Positions 1 through 8,459 of a DNA stretch of 64,000 nt are shown here, in pieces (position 1 is the stretch's first letter; every line of letters starts with the position of its first letter). Below the pieces are notes generated by a model. It was not told the DNA's origin and did not search any database. It worked only from the letters and a program-made list of their open reading frames with translations. The stretch is taken from positions 62,001-126,000 of the forward strand of contig NZ_CANNBM010000001.1 of NCBI RefSeq assembly GCF_947502895.1, in the 5' to 3' direction. A program made the translations under genes and the position numbers. The stretch comes from an uncultured Sulfitobacter sp. (GTDB lineage Bacteria > Pseudomonadota > Alphaproteobacteria > Rhodobacterales > Rhodobacteraceae).

Positions 1-309
1 ATCGCCCTCTGCCCAGCGCCGCGCGGGCGCACGCTCCAGCGCGGCCAGCAGATCGGCCACCGCAGGATCGGATTGCGCTGCTGTCGCCACCGGATGGCAC
101 CGTTTGCAGGCCCGAAATCCCGCCTCTATCGCGCCGCCAATGCTGTCATAGAATGTGCAGTTCTCGCGCTTGGGTTTGCGCGCCGGGCATGTCAGGCGGC
201 AAAACACGCCTGTAGAGGCCACGCCAACCCACGCGCGCCCCTCCCACGCGGCATCGCGTGCAATCAGCGCGGCATACAGCGTCTCATCATCTGGTAAATC
301 AAACATCAT
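1..309 (-). CDS. Ada-like alkylation repair/regulatory protein, N-terminal part (cut by window edge)
   Basis: The first 103 codons are visible, with the rest beyond the left edge. Residues 25-73 form the Ada metal-binding domain (methyl-phosphotriester acceptor): GVASTGVFCRLTC, then CTFYDS, then ACKRCHP. The four zinc cysteines are at 37, 41, 68 and 71; in Ada the first of these takes the methyl group from DNA phosphotriesters and switches on DNA binding. The following residues look like the start of an AraC-type helix-turn-helix. The C-terminal domain cannot be seen, so it could be the O6-methylguanine methyltransferase of true Ada or the AlkA-type glycosylase of Ada-AlkA fusions. Two adjacent ATG codons (309 and 306) are possible starts; no strong ribosome binding site is visible. 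Confidence 0.8.
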   Translation of the reverse strand, partial: MMFDLPDDETLYAALIARDAAWEGRAWVGVASTGVFCRLTCPARKPKRENCTFYDSIGGAIEAGFRACKRCHPVATAAQSDPAVADLLAALERAPARRWAEGD

Positions 310-401
310 AAAGACACCCTAGCGCGGCACAGCATCCCCTGTCCGCCGCCAATCAGGCGTCTATTCAATTTAGGTACATAAAATCGCGCCGCACCCCAAT
401 C

Positions 402-803
402 CTAGGCAACATAGGCGCACAGATACCCGTCATGCACCCACCCCTGCACAGGCAATTCGCGCCGCGTGACACGGCGGCCCTCGGGGCTCATGTGGCGGTA
501 AGCACCTGTCACCCGCACCCAACGGCCCCGCCGTTCGGTCAGGTCCAGATTTATCACCGCCAACCGCTTGAAGCTACGTACCACTTTGAAATCCGTCCCC
601 GGCCCTGACCGTACGCTCAGAAACCCGTCTGGTCCGTTCACATTGCACACCATCGCGCGCCACCGCTCCGCCTCGGGCTGTTTTGTCCAATAGTCGCGCG
701 CCAACCCTTTGAGATAGACATTATTGTAAAACTGCGTCTCGGCCAGAACAGGCGGCACGCTGACCAGCAGCACCATTGCAGCCAAAGCAAGTTTTGCGAT
801 CAT
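402..803 (-). CDS. Secreted SH3-domain protein (paralogue 1)
   Basis: A 133-residue protein with an N-terminal signal peptide (hydrophobic stretch 3-18, ending VLAET). A bacterial SH3-like domain follows at about 48-133, with the core CNVNGPDGFLSVRSGPGTDF typical of SH3_3 proteins that bind cell-wall or other periplasmic ligands. The end HDGYLCAYVA has a cysteine that may pair with Cys53. It lies 30 bp downstream of a closely similar gene (834-1217), clearly a tandem duplication. It is probably periplasmic; the ligand is unknown. Confidence 0.75.
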   Translation of the reverse strand: MIAKLALAAMVLLVSVPPVLAETQFYNNVYLKGLARDYWTKQPEAERWRAMVCNVNGPDGFLSVRSGPGTDFKVVRSFKRLAVINLDLTERRGRWVRVTGAYRHMSPEGRRVTRRELPVQGWVHDGYLCAYVA

Positions 804-833
804 AATCCTGTCTCCTATCGCCTGCCATCTATC

Positions 834-1217
834 CTAGTGAATGAAATCGCACAAATATCCGTCATGCGCCCAGCCCTGTACAGGCAAATCCCTATAGTTG
901 CGCGCGCGGCCCTCTGGCGTGGTATCGCGGTGCGCGCCCAGAACACGTATCCACCTGCCCCGCCGCTCGCCCGCGTCCACCGCCACAACCGCCAACCGCT
1001 TGAGCTTGCGCACCGCCTTGAAATCGCTGCCTGGCCCACTGCGGATGCTCAGATACCCGTCAGGCCCGTTGACGTTACACACCATCGCCGCGTGGCGGCC
1101 CTGCCGTGTGGGCTGATCGCGCAGCAGACCGTTCAGGTAGACGTCGCCATAGGTGGCACGCTCGGCAGATGCTGGCGCAGCAGCCAATGCCGCCGCCACC
1201 ACCAGTGCATATCTCAT
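834..1217 (-). CDS. Secreted SH3-domain protein (paralogue 2)
   Basis: A 127-residue paralogue of the next gene downstream. It has a signal peptide (MRYALVVAAALAAAPASAE), then CNVNGPDGYLSIRSGPGSDF at about 45-65 and the same C-terminal GWAHDGYLCDF motif. An in-frame upstream codon would add 14 residues, but the ATG at 1217 puts the signal peptide first, so it is preferred. That ATG begins one base after the stop codon of the amino-acid dehydrogenase gene, which suggests co-transcription and translational coupling. The role is probably periplasmic or cell-wall associated; the ligand is unknown. Confidence 0.75.
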   Translation of the reverse strand: MRYALVVAAALAAAPASAERATYGDVYLNGLLRDQPTRQGRHAAMVCNVNGPDGYLSIRSGPGSDFKAVRKLKRLAVVAVDAGERRGRWIRVLGAHRDTTPEGRARNYRDLPVQGWAHDGYLCDFIH

Positions 1218-1218
1218 A

Positions 1219-2652
1219 CTACAGCCCTTTTGCGTGATAGCTTGCCGCGACTTTGCCAATGCTTACAAGATAGGCAGCCGTGCGCAGATCACTCACATCA
1301 TCGCGGCTGTGCCAAACCTCCGCCATCGCGTCATAGGCGATCCGCATTGTGTCATCGAGGCCCGAGCGGACCAGCTCCAGCTCGCCCGCGCCGCGCAGAT
1401 ACTTCGTTTTGAAATCAGGGCTTAGCGTCCAGTTGATAGAGCCATCGCTGCTGATCCGCTCCAGCTCGTCTACAATCAGCTGGTGGCGGCTCTCTTCCTG
1501 ACGCCGCCCCATGCGGCCAAAGCGGATGTGGGACAGGTTCTTGACCCACTCAAAATAGCTGACCGTCACGCCACCCGCGTTTGCATACATGTCGGGAATA
1601 ATCACTGTGCCCATCTCGCGCAGGATATCGTCCGCACCGGCAGTTACAGGACCATTCGCCGCCTCGATGATCAACGACGCCTTGATATTGCGGGCATTGC
1701 GCAGGTTGATCACACCTTCCAGTGCGGCGGGGATCAGGATATCGCACTCCTCTTCCAGCATGGCCGCCCCGTCTTCGCTGAACGCACCGCCCGCAAAGCC
1801 CTTGGGCGACCCCTCCGCCGCGATGTGCTGCTTGAGCGCCTCGATATCCAGACCGTCCTTGTTATAGACAGCGCCGTTATACTCGATCACCCCGATCACA
1901 GGCGCGCCGTCTTCCTCGCTCAGGAACTTGGCCGCGTGATAGCCCACATTGCCCAAGCCCTGCACGATAACCCGCTTGCCATCAAGGCTGCCGCTCATCC
2001 CTGCCTTCTTCACACCTTCGCTGTCGCGGAAGAACGCGCGCAGGGCGTATTGCACACCGCGCCCCGTGGCCTCGGTCCGGCCCTGAATGCCGCCTGCGTT
2101 GATCGGCTTGCCTGTCACACAGGCCGCCCCGTTGATATCTGTCGTATGCATGCGCTTGTATTGGTCCGCGATCCACGCCATCTCCCGCTCGCCCGTGCCC
2201 ATATCCGGCGCGGGCACGTTTTGCGCAGGGTTGATCATGTCGCGCTTGATCAGCTCGTAGGCGAAACGCCGCGTGATCAACTCCATCTCATGCTCGTCCC
2301 ATTCCTTGGGATCCACACACAGCCCGCCTTTCGATCCCCCGAACGGCGCCTCCACCAGCGCGCATTTAAACGTCATCAATGCAGCCAGCGCCTCAACCTC
2401 GTCCTGATTGACCCCCATCGAAAACCGGATACCGCCCTTTACAGGCTCCATATGCTCGGAGTGGACACTGCGGTAGCCCGTGAATGTCTTGATATCCCCG
2501 CGCAAGCGTACCCCGAACCTGACAGTATAGGTGGCGTTGCACACCCGTATCTTCTCGACCAGCCCGGGCTTGAGATCCATTAGATCAACCGCGCGGTTGA
2601 ACATCATATCTACACTTTCACGAAAGCTCGGCTCGTTGGAGGATTGGTTCAT
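1219..2652 (-). CDS. Glu/Leu/Phe/Val dehydrogenase family (probable glutamate dehydrogenase)
   Basis: A 477-residue cytoplasmic enzyme of the amino-acid dehydrogenase family, reversibly converting a 2-oxo acid plus ammonia to an amino acid with NAD(P)H. Visible landmarks are PVKGGIRFS and the catalytic lysine motif APFGGSKGGL in the N-terminal domain, NVPAPDMGTGEREMAW, and the Rossmann motif GLGNVGYHAAKFL in the C-terminal half. The length and the MDLKPGLVEKI opening fit the alphaproteobacterial glutamate-dehydrogenase branch, but leucine or valine cannot be excluded without alignment. Two in-frame starts exist; the ATG at 2652 gives the usual N-terminus and is preferred over 2718. The two SH3 genes follow on the same strand. 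Confidence 0.88.
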   Translation of the reverse strand: MNQSSNEPSFRESVDMMFNRAVDLMDLKPGLVEKIRVCNATYTVRFGVRLRGDIKTFTGYRSVHSEHMEPVKGGIRFSMGVNQDEVEALAALMTFKCALVEAPFGGSKGGLCVDPKEWDEHEMELITRRFAYELIKRDMINPAQNVPAPDMGTGEREMAWIADQYKRMHTTDINGAACVTGKPINAGGIQGRTEATGRGVQYALRAFFRDSEGVKKAGMSGSLDGKRVIVQGLGNVGYHAAKFLSEEDGAPVIGVIEYNGAVYNKDGLDIEALKQHIAAEGSPKGFAGGAFSEDGAAMLEEECDILIPAALEGVINLRNARNIKASLIIEAANGPVTAGADDILREMGTVIIPDMYANAGGVTVSYFEWVKNLSHIRFGRMGRRQEESRHQLIVDELERISSDGSINWTLSPDFKTKYLRGAGELELVRSGLDDTMRIAYDAMAEVWHSRDDVSDLRTAAYLVSIGKVAASYHAKGL

Positions 2653-2877
2653 GAGGAAGGCCTTTTTGTGGGTCAGATTGGAAACATGTGTCAGGCGCGG
2701 AGAATCCCGCACGCTCACCCCACCCTAGGCCCGCATCGGGCCTAGTGCCACTTTTTTAGTCGGTTTACGAACAATCCTAAGTAGATATTTGCCCAAGCGC
2801 CGCCCGAACGACCGCCTTGACCTTTGCGTCCGCCTTTGGCCCATTAACCATAGTGCATATAAAAGGATGAACAGCAG

Positions 2878-3345
2878 ATGGGCAAAAGCACCACACGCGT
2901 TGCAACTGCCGCCCGCGATGCAGGGCTGGAGATCGAGATCATTACCCTGCCCACCAGCGCGCGCACAGCCGCCGCAGCAGCCGAGGGCCTGAACTGCACC
3001 GTGGGCCAGATCGCCAAATCGCTCTTGTTTGAAGGGGCCAACACAGGCGCGCTCAAACTCATACTTGTCAGCGGGGCGCATGAATTGAACCTGACACGCG
3101 CCGAACAACAGTTTGGCGAGTCTTTGGGCCGTGCCGATCCCAAACGCGTGCGCAGCGACACAGGCTTTGCCATCGGCGGCGTGGCGCCCATCGGCCACCT
3201 GTGCCCGATGCCCACCTTTATGGATGACGCGCTCATGCAGTACGACACCGTCTGGGCTGCGGGCGGCGCCCCCGAGACGGTGTTCCAGATCACCCCCCGA
3301 AACCTGCTCAAAGCTACGGATGCGAAACTGTTTACCAATATTTAA
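2878..3345 (+). CDS. YbaK/EbsC-family aminoacyl-tRNA deacylase
   Basis: A 155-residue single-domain protein of the YbaK/ProX family, which hydrolyses mischarged aminoacyl-tRNAs in trans. Characteristic segments are CTVGQIAKSLLF near residue 40, KLILVSGAHELN near 60, and the signature FAIGGVAPIGH near 97. The end is VFQITPRNLL, as usual for the family. It starts at an ATG with a clear AAAGGA about 10 bases upstream. It is divergent from the dehydrogenase gene, so the 225 bp between them hold both promoters. Which aminoacyl-tRNA it edits (Cys-tRNA-Pro, Ala-tRNA-Pro or other) cannot be told. Confidence 0.85.
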   Translation: MGKSTTRVATAARDAGLEIEIITLPTSARTAAAAAEGLNCTVGQIAKSLLFEGANTGALKLILVSGAHELNLTRAEQQFGESLGRADPKRVRSDTGFAIGGVAPIGHLCPMPTFMDDALMQYDTVWAAGGAPETVFQITPRNLLKATDAKLFTNI

Positions 3346-3359
3346 GAGGTATGCAGAAA

Positions 3360-3407
3360 TTAAGCACGACTCACATCGAAAATAGCCCCCTGTTAACCAC
3401 GACTCAC
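3360..3407. promoter_or_regulatory. Tandem 15-base repeats upstream of the TadG/TadE-like operon
   Basis: TTAAGCACGACTCAC (3360-3374) and TTAACCACGACTCAC (3393-3407) differ by one base and are spaced 33 bases start to start, about three helix turns. Each starts with TTAA, the half-site of the cell-cycle regulator CtrA, and contains GACTC, a GANTC site for CcrM methylation. They lie in a visibly AT-richer 272-bp intergenic stretch (3346-3617) before the pilus-like operon. The repeat is seen directly; CtrA control is an inference. Confidence 0.45.
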
Positions 3408-3617
3408 TTTACGTGAAATCATCTACGTTATCTGAAATGTGGCGCACTGTTCACGGGTCGGAAACACTAGCTCGAATTCGGCGTTACTATATCCTAAAAC
3501 CCTTTAAAATATGACTATTCTGCATGAACCTGCCCCAATTTAGCCACGTTCATCAGTCATACAGATCGTCGAATTTAGCCATAGACCATATCACTCCGAC
3601 AGGTCCGGGCTTGAAAG

Positions 3618-5363
3618 GTGACGATGATGAAAAAACTATTTTCGACAACTTGCATCCCGACGGAAACGGGATACAAAAAATCCCCGTTCTTCCGCCAGTT
3701 TGTGCAGGGTGAAGACGGCAATGTAACAGTGATGTCGCTGTTCTTTATTGCGGTCTTGATGATGCTCGCTGGCATCTCATGGGATGTGAACAGCCACGAA
3801 TACCACCGGGTGAAAATCCAGGGTACAGCCGACCGCGCCGTTCTGGCCGCAGCCGATCTGGACCAGACAATGGACCCCGAGGTCGTTGTGAAAGACTACT
3901 TCGAAAAAGTCGGCTACCCCGATCTGGTCTCGACAGTGAATATTAGCGAAGGTCTGAACTTCCGCACAGTCTCGGTGCTGGCGGATGCGATCGTTGATGT
4001 GAACAGCATCAATGGCGACGTTAAGACAAACGCCTACATGGGTGGTCGTGCCCTTACTGACGCCCTGAAAAGCGCAGAAGACCGCATCGCTGAGGAGCGG
4101 CCTTCGGATGAGGGGATGACAGACGATGAAATCCGCGATCAGGAGCTGGAAAATGCCCAGCTGATCCATGCGACCAACCTCACCAATGAACGGATCGCCG
4201 AGATCAACGACGAGTGGTGGGAAGCAACCGAAAACGGCACCGACACCTCCGAGTTCATGAAATACAACGGTTTGACCTACGACGAACTCTTCGAAATGGT
4301 CAAAGCCGAAGTGATGGCCGAAGCAATCGAGAAGACCAACTTTGTCAAGCTGCGCGCCATGGCCGAAGCCGAAGAGCGGGTGAACAACGTGGAAATCTCC
4401 ATGGTTCTCGATATCTCGGGTTCGATGGGCGAGGGCAACAAGATGTCCAACCTGCGTGATGCGGCCCGTACCTTTGTGGACGCCGTTATCAATGAAAGCA
4501 CGCAAGACCTCGTGTCGATCTCTGTTGTCCCCTACTCCGAACACGTCAGTGCCGGTCCGGACATCATGAACGAGCTGAATGTAGATGTGAACAACCCCTA
4601 CAGCCACTGTATCGAGTTCTCCGAATCCGACTTCGACACAGCGCGCCTGCGCCGTGACAAACAGTATGATCAGGTCCAGCACTTCCAATGGGGCTATAAC
4701 GGCCGCAACAACGACCGCAGCACCCCTGTCTGCCCGATTGGGACCCACGAAGACGTGGTAGCCTTCAGCCAGGACGTGAGCGCGCTCAAATACAAAATCG
4801 GCCAACTGGTGCCGCGCGGCAGTACCTCGATCTTTGCGGGTATGAAATGGGCCGCAGGTCTGCTTGATCCCGATTTCAATACGATCAACACCGCGCTGAT
4901 CAACAACGGTGCCGCCGACCCTGCCTTCGCAGCACGTCCGGCAGCCTATGACGACTACGAAACGTTGAAAACCGTTGTCCTGATGACGGACGGTCAGAAC
5001 CACTATTCCTACCGTATCAACGATAACTACTACGCCAACTACAGCCACGCGGCCCACTGGAACCGGTATAACCTGAACTGGTACCTCAGCCGTTACGTCA
5101 ACAGCTGGCAGCACAACCAGTTCAAGTACCTGAAGTACTGGCCCGACTATGGCGACAGCCTTCTGAGCAACGTCTGCGACGCAGCCAAAGAGAAGAACAT
5201 CGTCATCTGGTCCATCGGCTTCGAAGTATCGGACCACGGCGCGAATGTTATGCGCGACTGCGCTTCCTCTCCCAGCCACTTCTTCCGGGTTGAGGGTGTC
5301 GAAATCAAAGAGGCGTTCAAAGCGATTGCGCGCCAGATCAACCAGCTGAGGCTCACACAATGA
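3618..5363 (+). CDS. TadG-like pilus assembly protein with von Willebrand A domain
   Basis: A 581-residue protein. A TadG/TadE-type N-terminal membrane segment (GNVTVMSLFFIAVLMMLAGI, about 35-55) is followed by the usual DVNSHEYHRVKIQGTADRA. A helical, acidic stretch (about 150-250) comes next, then a vWA domain from about 258 with the MIDAS motif DISGSM and a downstream MTDGQ. The C-terminus (about 530-581) ends the vWA fold. Tyr- and Asn-rich sequence at 455-505 (NDNYYANYSHAAHWNRYN) is unusual. The family is anchored in the inner membrane and exposed to the periplasm, helping Flp/Tad pilus assembly. An AAAGGTG element precedes the ATG. It is the first gene of a three-gene operon; the next ATG overlaps its stop by four bases. 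Confidence 0.82.
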   Translation: MTMMKKLFSTTCIPTETGYKKSPFFRQFVQGEDGNVTVMSLFFIAVLMMLAGISWDVNSHEYHRVKIQGTADRAVLAAADLDQTMDPEVVVKDYFEKVGYPDLVSTVNISEGLNFRTVSVLADAIVDVNSINGDVKTNAYMGGRALTDALKSAEDRIAEERPSDEGMTDDEIRDQELENAQLIHATNLTNERIAEINDEWWEATENGTDTSEFMKYNGLTYDELFEMVKAEVMAEAIEKTNFVKLRAMAEAEERVNNVEISMVLDISGSMGEGNKMSNLRDAARTFVDAVINESTQDLVSISVVPYSEHVSAGPDIMNELNVDVNNPYSHCIEFSESDFDTARLRRDKQYDQVQHFQWGYNGRNNDRSTPVCPIGTHEDVVAFSQDVSALKYKIGQLVPRGSTSIFAGMKWAAGLLDPDFNTINTALINNGAADPAFAARPAAYDDYETLKTVVLMTDGQNHYSYRINDNYYANYSHAAHWNRYNLNWYLSRYVNSWQHNQFKYLKYWPDYGDSLLSNVCDAAKEKNIVIWSIGFEVSDHGANVMRDCASSPSHFFRVEGVEIKEAFKAIARQINQLRLTQ

Positions 5364-5899
5364 TTACCCGTCTCAAAAACCGCCTGAAGCGTTTCCGCTC
5401 CGAAGAAGAGGGTGGCGTCTACACCCTCGAATTCGCCGTCATGATGCCCGTCTTGTGCATGACCCTTATCTACGGGGTCGAGCTGACCACACATGCCAAC
5501 CGACAGTTCCAGTTGGAGCGTGGTCTGGAGGTCACAACACGGATCATCCGCCTTAACACAGGGCAGAACCTGACCCACGCAGACCTCAAGCAGTCCATTT
5601 GCGACAACGCTGGCGGCCTCGACAACTGCGAGGACAACATGCGCCTCGAGATGATGCCGACTAACCCGCGTGAGTTTGCCAGTCTGCCCGCATCACCCGA
5701 TTGCACCAACTCGCCCCTACCGGTCACACCGGTCCGCGGTTGGTCGCTCGGCCAGCAACACGAGTTGATGCTCATGCGTGCCTGCTACCAATACGAGCCC
5801 TTCATGTCCGGTTTCGGCCTCGGCAAGTTGATCGGCAACGGTGAAAACGGCAAAGGCAGCATGGTCGCAATGAGTGCATTCGTACAGGAGCCAAGATAA
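5360..5899 (+). CDS. TadE-like pseudopilin-type protein 1
   Basis: A 179-residue protein with a short basic and acidic lead (residues 1-20), then a TadE-type hydrophobic segment starting YTLEFAVMMPVLCMTLIYGV. The conserved Glu after the Tyr/Leu is the hallmark of TadE-like minor pilins. The rest is predicted periplasmic, with Cys pairs (DNAGGLDNCEDN and SPDCTN). The ATG overlaps the preceding stop (ATGA), so translation is coupled. It probably functions with the flanking TadG- and TadE-like proteins in a pilus or secretion-related envelope structure. Confidence 0.78.
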   Translation: MITRLKNRLKRFRSEEEGGVYTLEFAVMMPVLCMTLIYGVELTTHANRQFQLERGLEVTTRIIRLNTGQNLTHADLKQSICDNAGGLDNCEDNMRLEMMPTNPREFASLPASPDCTNSPLPVTPVRGWSLGQQHELMLMRACYQYEPFMSGFGLGKLIGNGENGKGSMVAMSAFVQEPR

Positions 5900-6480
5900 T
5901 GTTTTACCAAGGTATCAAATCCCTCATGAGCTCACGTTTCGCACGTGAGGAGAAGGGCTCCGCATCTATCGAAGCCGTCATCATGGTCCCCGCGATGTTC
6001 TTGTGCATCCTCACTTTCGTGACGCTGATCGACTACACCCGCTTGCACGGTATGCACCAAAAGGCGGCCTACACCATCAGCGATATGGTCTCCCGTGAGA
6101 CACTGCCGATTGACGCGGACTATCTCGCTGGCACCAAGGCGCTGCTGGATACACTGACACGCAACCCGCAGACCAGCACCGTTCGCCTGTCGATCGTGCG
6201 CTACGACGCCGAGCGCGATATCTTTAAACTGGACTGGTCAAAGACCGAAGGTTACGCCACGCCCGTCTCCAATCAGGACGTAAGTGGCTGGACCGATCGC
6301 TTGCCCGCCAGCATGGTCCACAACGAGCGGATGATCGTGGTCGAAACATCAGCCCTGTATAAGCCGCCTTTCGATGTCGGCTTGGGCAACAAGCAGATCG
6401 AGAACTTCATCTTCACGCGGCCGCGTTATGCCCCGCAAGTGTTGTGGCAGGATCTCGAACCGGATTTCGCAGGCTCCTAA
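5899..6480 (+). CDS. TadE-like pseudopilin-type protein 2
   Basis: A 193-residue protein with the same design as its upstream neighbour: a basic lead, then EEKGSASIEAVIMVPAMFLCILTFVTLI as the TadE-type membrane segment, then a periplasmic domain. Its ATG shares a base with the upstream stop (TAATG). A terminator follows 22 bases after its stop, so it ends the operon. No ATPase (TadA), secretin or prepilin peptidase gene is near, so these proteins must work with components encoded elsewhere or in a different envelope role. Confidence 0.78.
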   Translation: MFYQGIKSLMSSRFAREEKGSASIEAVIMVPAMFLCILTFVTLIDYTRLHGMHQKAAYTISDMVSRETLPIDADYLAGTKALLDTLTRNPQTSTVRLSIVRYDAERDIFKLDWSKTEGYATPVSNQDVSGWTDRLPASMVHNERMIVVETSALYKPPFDVGLGNKQIENFIFTRPRYAPQVLWQDLEPDFAGS

Positions 6481-6502
6481 GCTGCGCCATCCAGCACAAA
6501 CA

Positions 6503-6540
6503 AAAAACCCCCGAGAGGCATCAGCCGCTCGGGGGTTTTT
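6503..6540. terminator. Bidirectional rho-independent terminator
   Basis: A 13-bp perfect stem (AAAAACCCCCGAG at 6503-6515, CTCGGGGGTTTTT at 6528-6540) with a 12-base loop, ending in a T run on both strands. It sits between the convergent TadE-like gene and the minus-strand membrane-protein gene and can serve both. Confidence 0.93.
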
Positions 6541-6566
6541 CTTTGTATAACTACAAACGGTGCAGC

Positions 6567-7094
6567 CTATTTGCCTTTGGTCAAATCCCGCTGTGCCATC
6601 ATGATCGCCAAAATCTCCGACATCTGTTTGGAGTGATGCGCAGGGGTCATTCCCCCCACACCGATCCGCCGCCCCACACGCCACCACATACCGGGGCGCC
6701 ATTCATTCGGCCCCTTGTTGACCGTGCGCAATAAAAAACCGTTGGACGGTTTAAAGGCAAAGAACCCGCGGTCCAGCCCGTCCACATCTTCAATCAATGC
6801 AATGACGGTCCCGTCACTGTCGCGCAACGCGGTCGGCGTCAGCTCGATGGTCGAGGCGGTAGCACGGCGCATCTTGTCTACCAGCAACAGCGCACCTACC
6901 CCCATGATCAACAACACCAGCCGAAAAATCAGGGAGGGCGATTCCACAATCGCAATATAGATCAGCAATATCCCCAACAGGCCCAGCGATCCCAACCCCA
7001 ACAACCGCCGGCCTGCGCTAGAGCGTGCAACCGCAAGAACCTCATCAGGGTCAAAAGCGGGCTGAGGCGTCGGATCATCTGGCGTATCGGTCAT
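6567..7094 (-). CDS. Uncharacterised membrane protein with two TM segments
   Basis: A 175-residue protein of unknown function. The N-terminal 30 residues are acidic and proline-rich. Two hydrophobic helices lie at about 32-51 and 54-72 (the second contains LVLLIMGVGALLLV). A soluble C-terminal domain with ELTPTALRDSDGTVIALIEDV resembles the PH-like bPH2 type fold seen in small membrane proteins, but this is only a resemblance. The C-terminus carries a KQMSEILAIMM helix. It ends just before the shared terminator. No operon partner is close. Confidence 0.7.
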   Translation of the reverse strand: MTDTPDDPTPQPAFDPDEVLAVARSSAGRRLLGLGSLGLLGILLIYIAIVESPSLIFRLVLLIMGVGALLLVDKMRRATASTIELTPTALRDSDGTVIALIEDVDGLDRGFFAFKPSNGFLLRTVNKGPNEWRPGMWWRVGRRIGVGGMTPAHHSKQMSEILAIMMAQRDLTKGK

Positions 7095-7209
7095 GGCGGC
7101 ACTCCTTTTTTTGACCCCTAGACGCAGATGCAGCGGCGGGCAAGCCTTCGCTCAGCGCGGCAGCAGGCTCTGCATGGACGGCGTATGGGGGGTGTACGGA
7201 CGGTGTACA

Positions 7210-7232
7210 GGGGGTGCACACAGGGCACCCCC
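7210..7232. other. Hairpin in intergenic stretch
   Basis: GGGGGTGC (7210-7217) and GCACCCCC (7225-7232) form an 8-bp stem with a 7-base loop in the 209-bp gap between two minus-strand genes. GTGTAC occurs twice just before it. No T run follows on either strand, so it is not a standard terminator, though it could stop the upstream enzyme transcript with help from Rho. Confidence 0.4.
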
Positions 7233-7303
7233 AATAAAATGCGGATGGTGAGCCGAACTATTTATCATTACTCATCAGACAGTTAAATCAATAACTCAAG
7301 CTC

Positions 7304-8254
7304 TCACAGCAACCTTTTCGGGCGTACCTCATATCCACGCTCTTCGGGCTCGTCATCGACAAGTTCTTGCGGAAATCCATCCGCAAGGACTTGCAGGCCC
7401 GTGGCCTCTTCCAGCCGCTCGATCATACGGTCTGACTGGGCGCGCTCACCAAAGCGGGCCTGCCCATCGCGCATCATCTGGATCATCATTGGCGAAATCT
7501 CCAGCGGCACGCCAGCCGCATCCCCAAGCGATTGAAACAACCCGATATCCTTCTGGATCAGGTCCATCGTAAAATTCACATCGCGCGATCCGGACAGGAT
7601 CAGCTGGCTTTCTGTCTCATGCACAAAACTGTTGCCCGAGGATATTGCAATCGCCTCATACGTCATCGCCATATCCATGCCCTGCGCCTTCATCACCGTC
7701 AGCGCCTCGCAAAGCGTCAGCAAGTTTGCCGTGGCCAGATAGTTCGTCATCACCTTGAGAATACTCGCATTTCCCAAATCACCTACATGCAAAATCCGCC
7801 GCCCCATATGGGTCAGCACAGGCAGAACCCGATCAAACGTCGCGCGATCACAGCCCGCATAGATGCTGATATTACCCGTATCCGCACGGTGGCATCCGCC
7901 CGAGACAGGGCAATCTACCGCCTGACCGCCTTTGGCCTGAACAAGTGTTGCAAGCCGCTTTATCTCGTTAGAATCGGTGGTCGACATTTCGATCCAGATT
8001 TTACCCTCTCGTACCTCTGGCAACATCTGCTCTACCACCGCAGCACTGGCCGCAGGGCTGGGCAGGCAGGTAATCACGGCATCACAATTTGCCATCAGTT
8101 GGGCGGGGCTGCCCCCCGCCGTTGCCCCTTGCGCAACCTTCACATTCACCAAATCTTCATCCAGATCGTGTACGCTTAAATCAACACCATTGCGCAACAG
8201 GCTCCCCGACAGCTTGCCACCGACATTGCCCAGACCGATAAAACCGATTTTCAT
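7304..8254 (-). CDS. NAD(P)-dependent 3-hydroxyisobutyrate dehydrogenase family enzyme
   Basis: A 316-residue beta-hydroxyacid dehydrogenase. The N-terminal Rossmann motif GFIGLGNVGGKLSGSLL is followed by the substrate-binding segment DCPVSGGCHRADTGNISIYAG (about 117-137). The catalytic-lysine helix is SILKVMTNYLATANLLTLCEAL (about 163-184). The family reduces or oxidises short beta-hydroxy acids such as 3-hydroxyisobutyrate, tartronate semialdehyde or gamma-hydroxybutyrate; the substrate here cannot be told. The C-terminus is slightly longer than in typical members and ends basic (EVRPKRLL). It is divergent from the pirin gene with a 205-bp gap. Confidence 0.82.
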   Translation of the reverse strand: MKIGFIGLGNVGGKLSGSLLRNGVDLSVHDLDEDLVNVKVAQGATAGGSPAQLMANCDAVITCLPSPAASAAVVEQMLPEVREGKIWIEMSTTDSNEIKRLATLVQAKGGQAVDCPVSGGCHRADTGNISIYAGCDRATFDRVLPVLTHMGRRILHVGDLGNASILKVMTNYLATANLLTLCEALTVMKAQGMDMAMTYEAIAISSGNSFVHETESQLILSGSRDVNFTMDLIQKDIGLFQSLGDAAGVPLEISPMMIQMMRDGQARFGERAQSDRMIERLEEATGLQVLADGFPQELVDDEPEERGYEVRPKRLL

Positions 8255-8459
8255 ATTCAGACTTCCTTAATGTTTGCCGCAGCCTTGTCGCTGCGGTGGT
8301 GTCCGTCCAGTCCAAAACCGACATCCGCTCTTTTGCGGGGCCTAAACCCTGCCAGCCCGCATTGCGCATATCTGCACAGATGCTCTGCGCCCCCACTGCT
8401 TGTGGCAGGGCGCACGGCGCACTACCTCCACGGCAGACCTGATAAAAAGGAGCCGTGAA

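Noticed and set aside
3777..5360. Long open frame (527 codons) on the minus strand opposite the TadG-like gene
   Set aside because: It is a shadow of the coding strand. The plus-strand frame has a clear vWA domain and operon overlaps, while the minus-strand product shows no recognisable domain.
7210..7232. Rho-independent terminator after the hydroxyisobutyrate-dehydrogenase-like gene
   Set aside because: The stem is good but no T run follows on the minus strand, so it is listed only as a hairpin.
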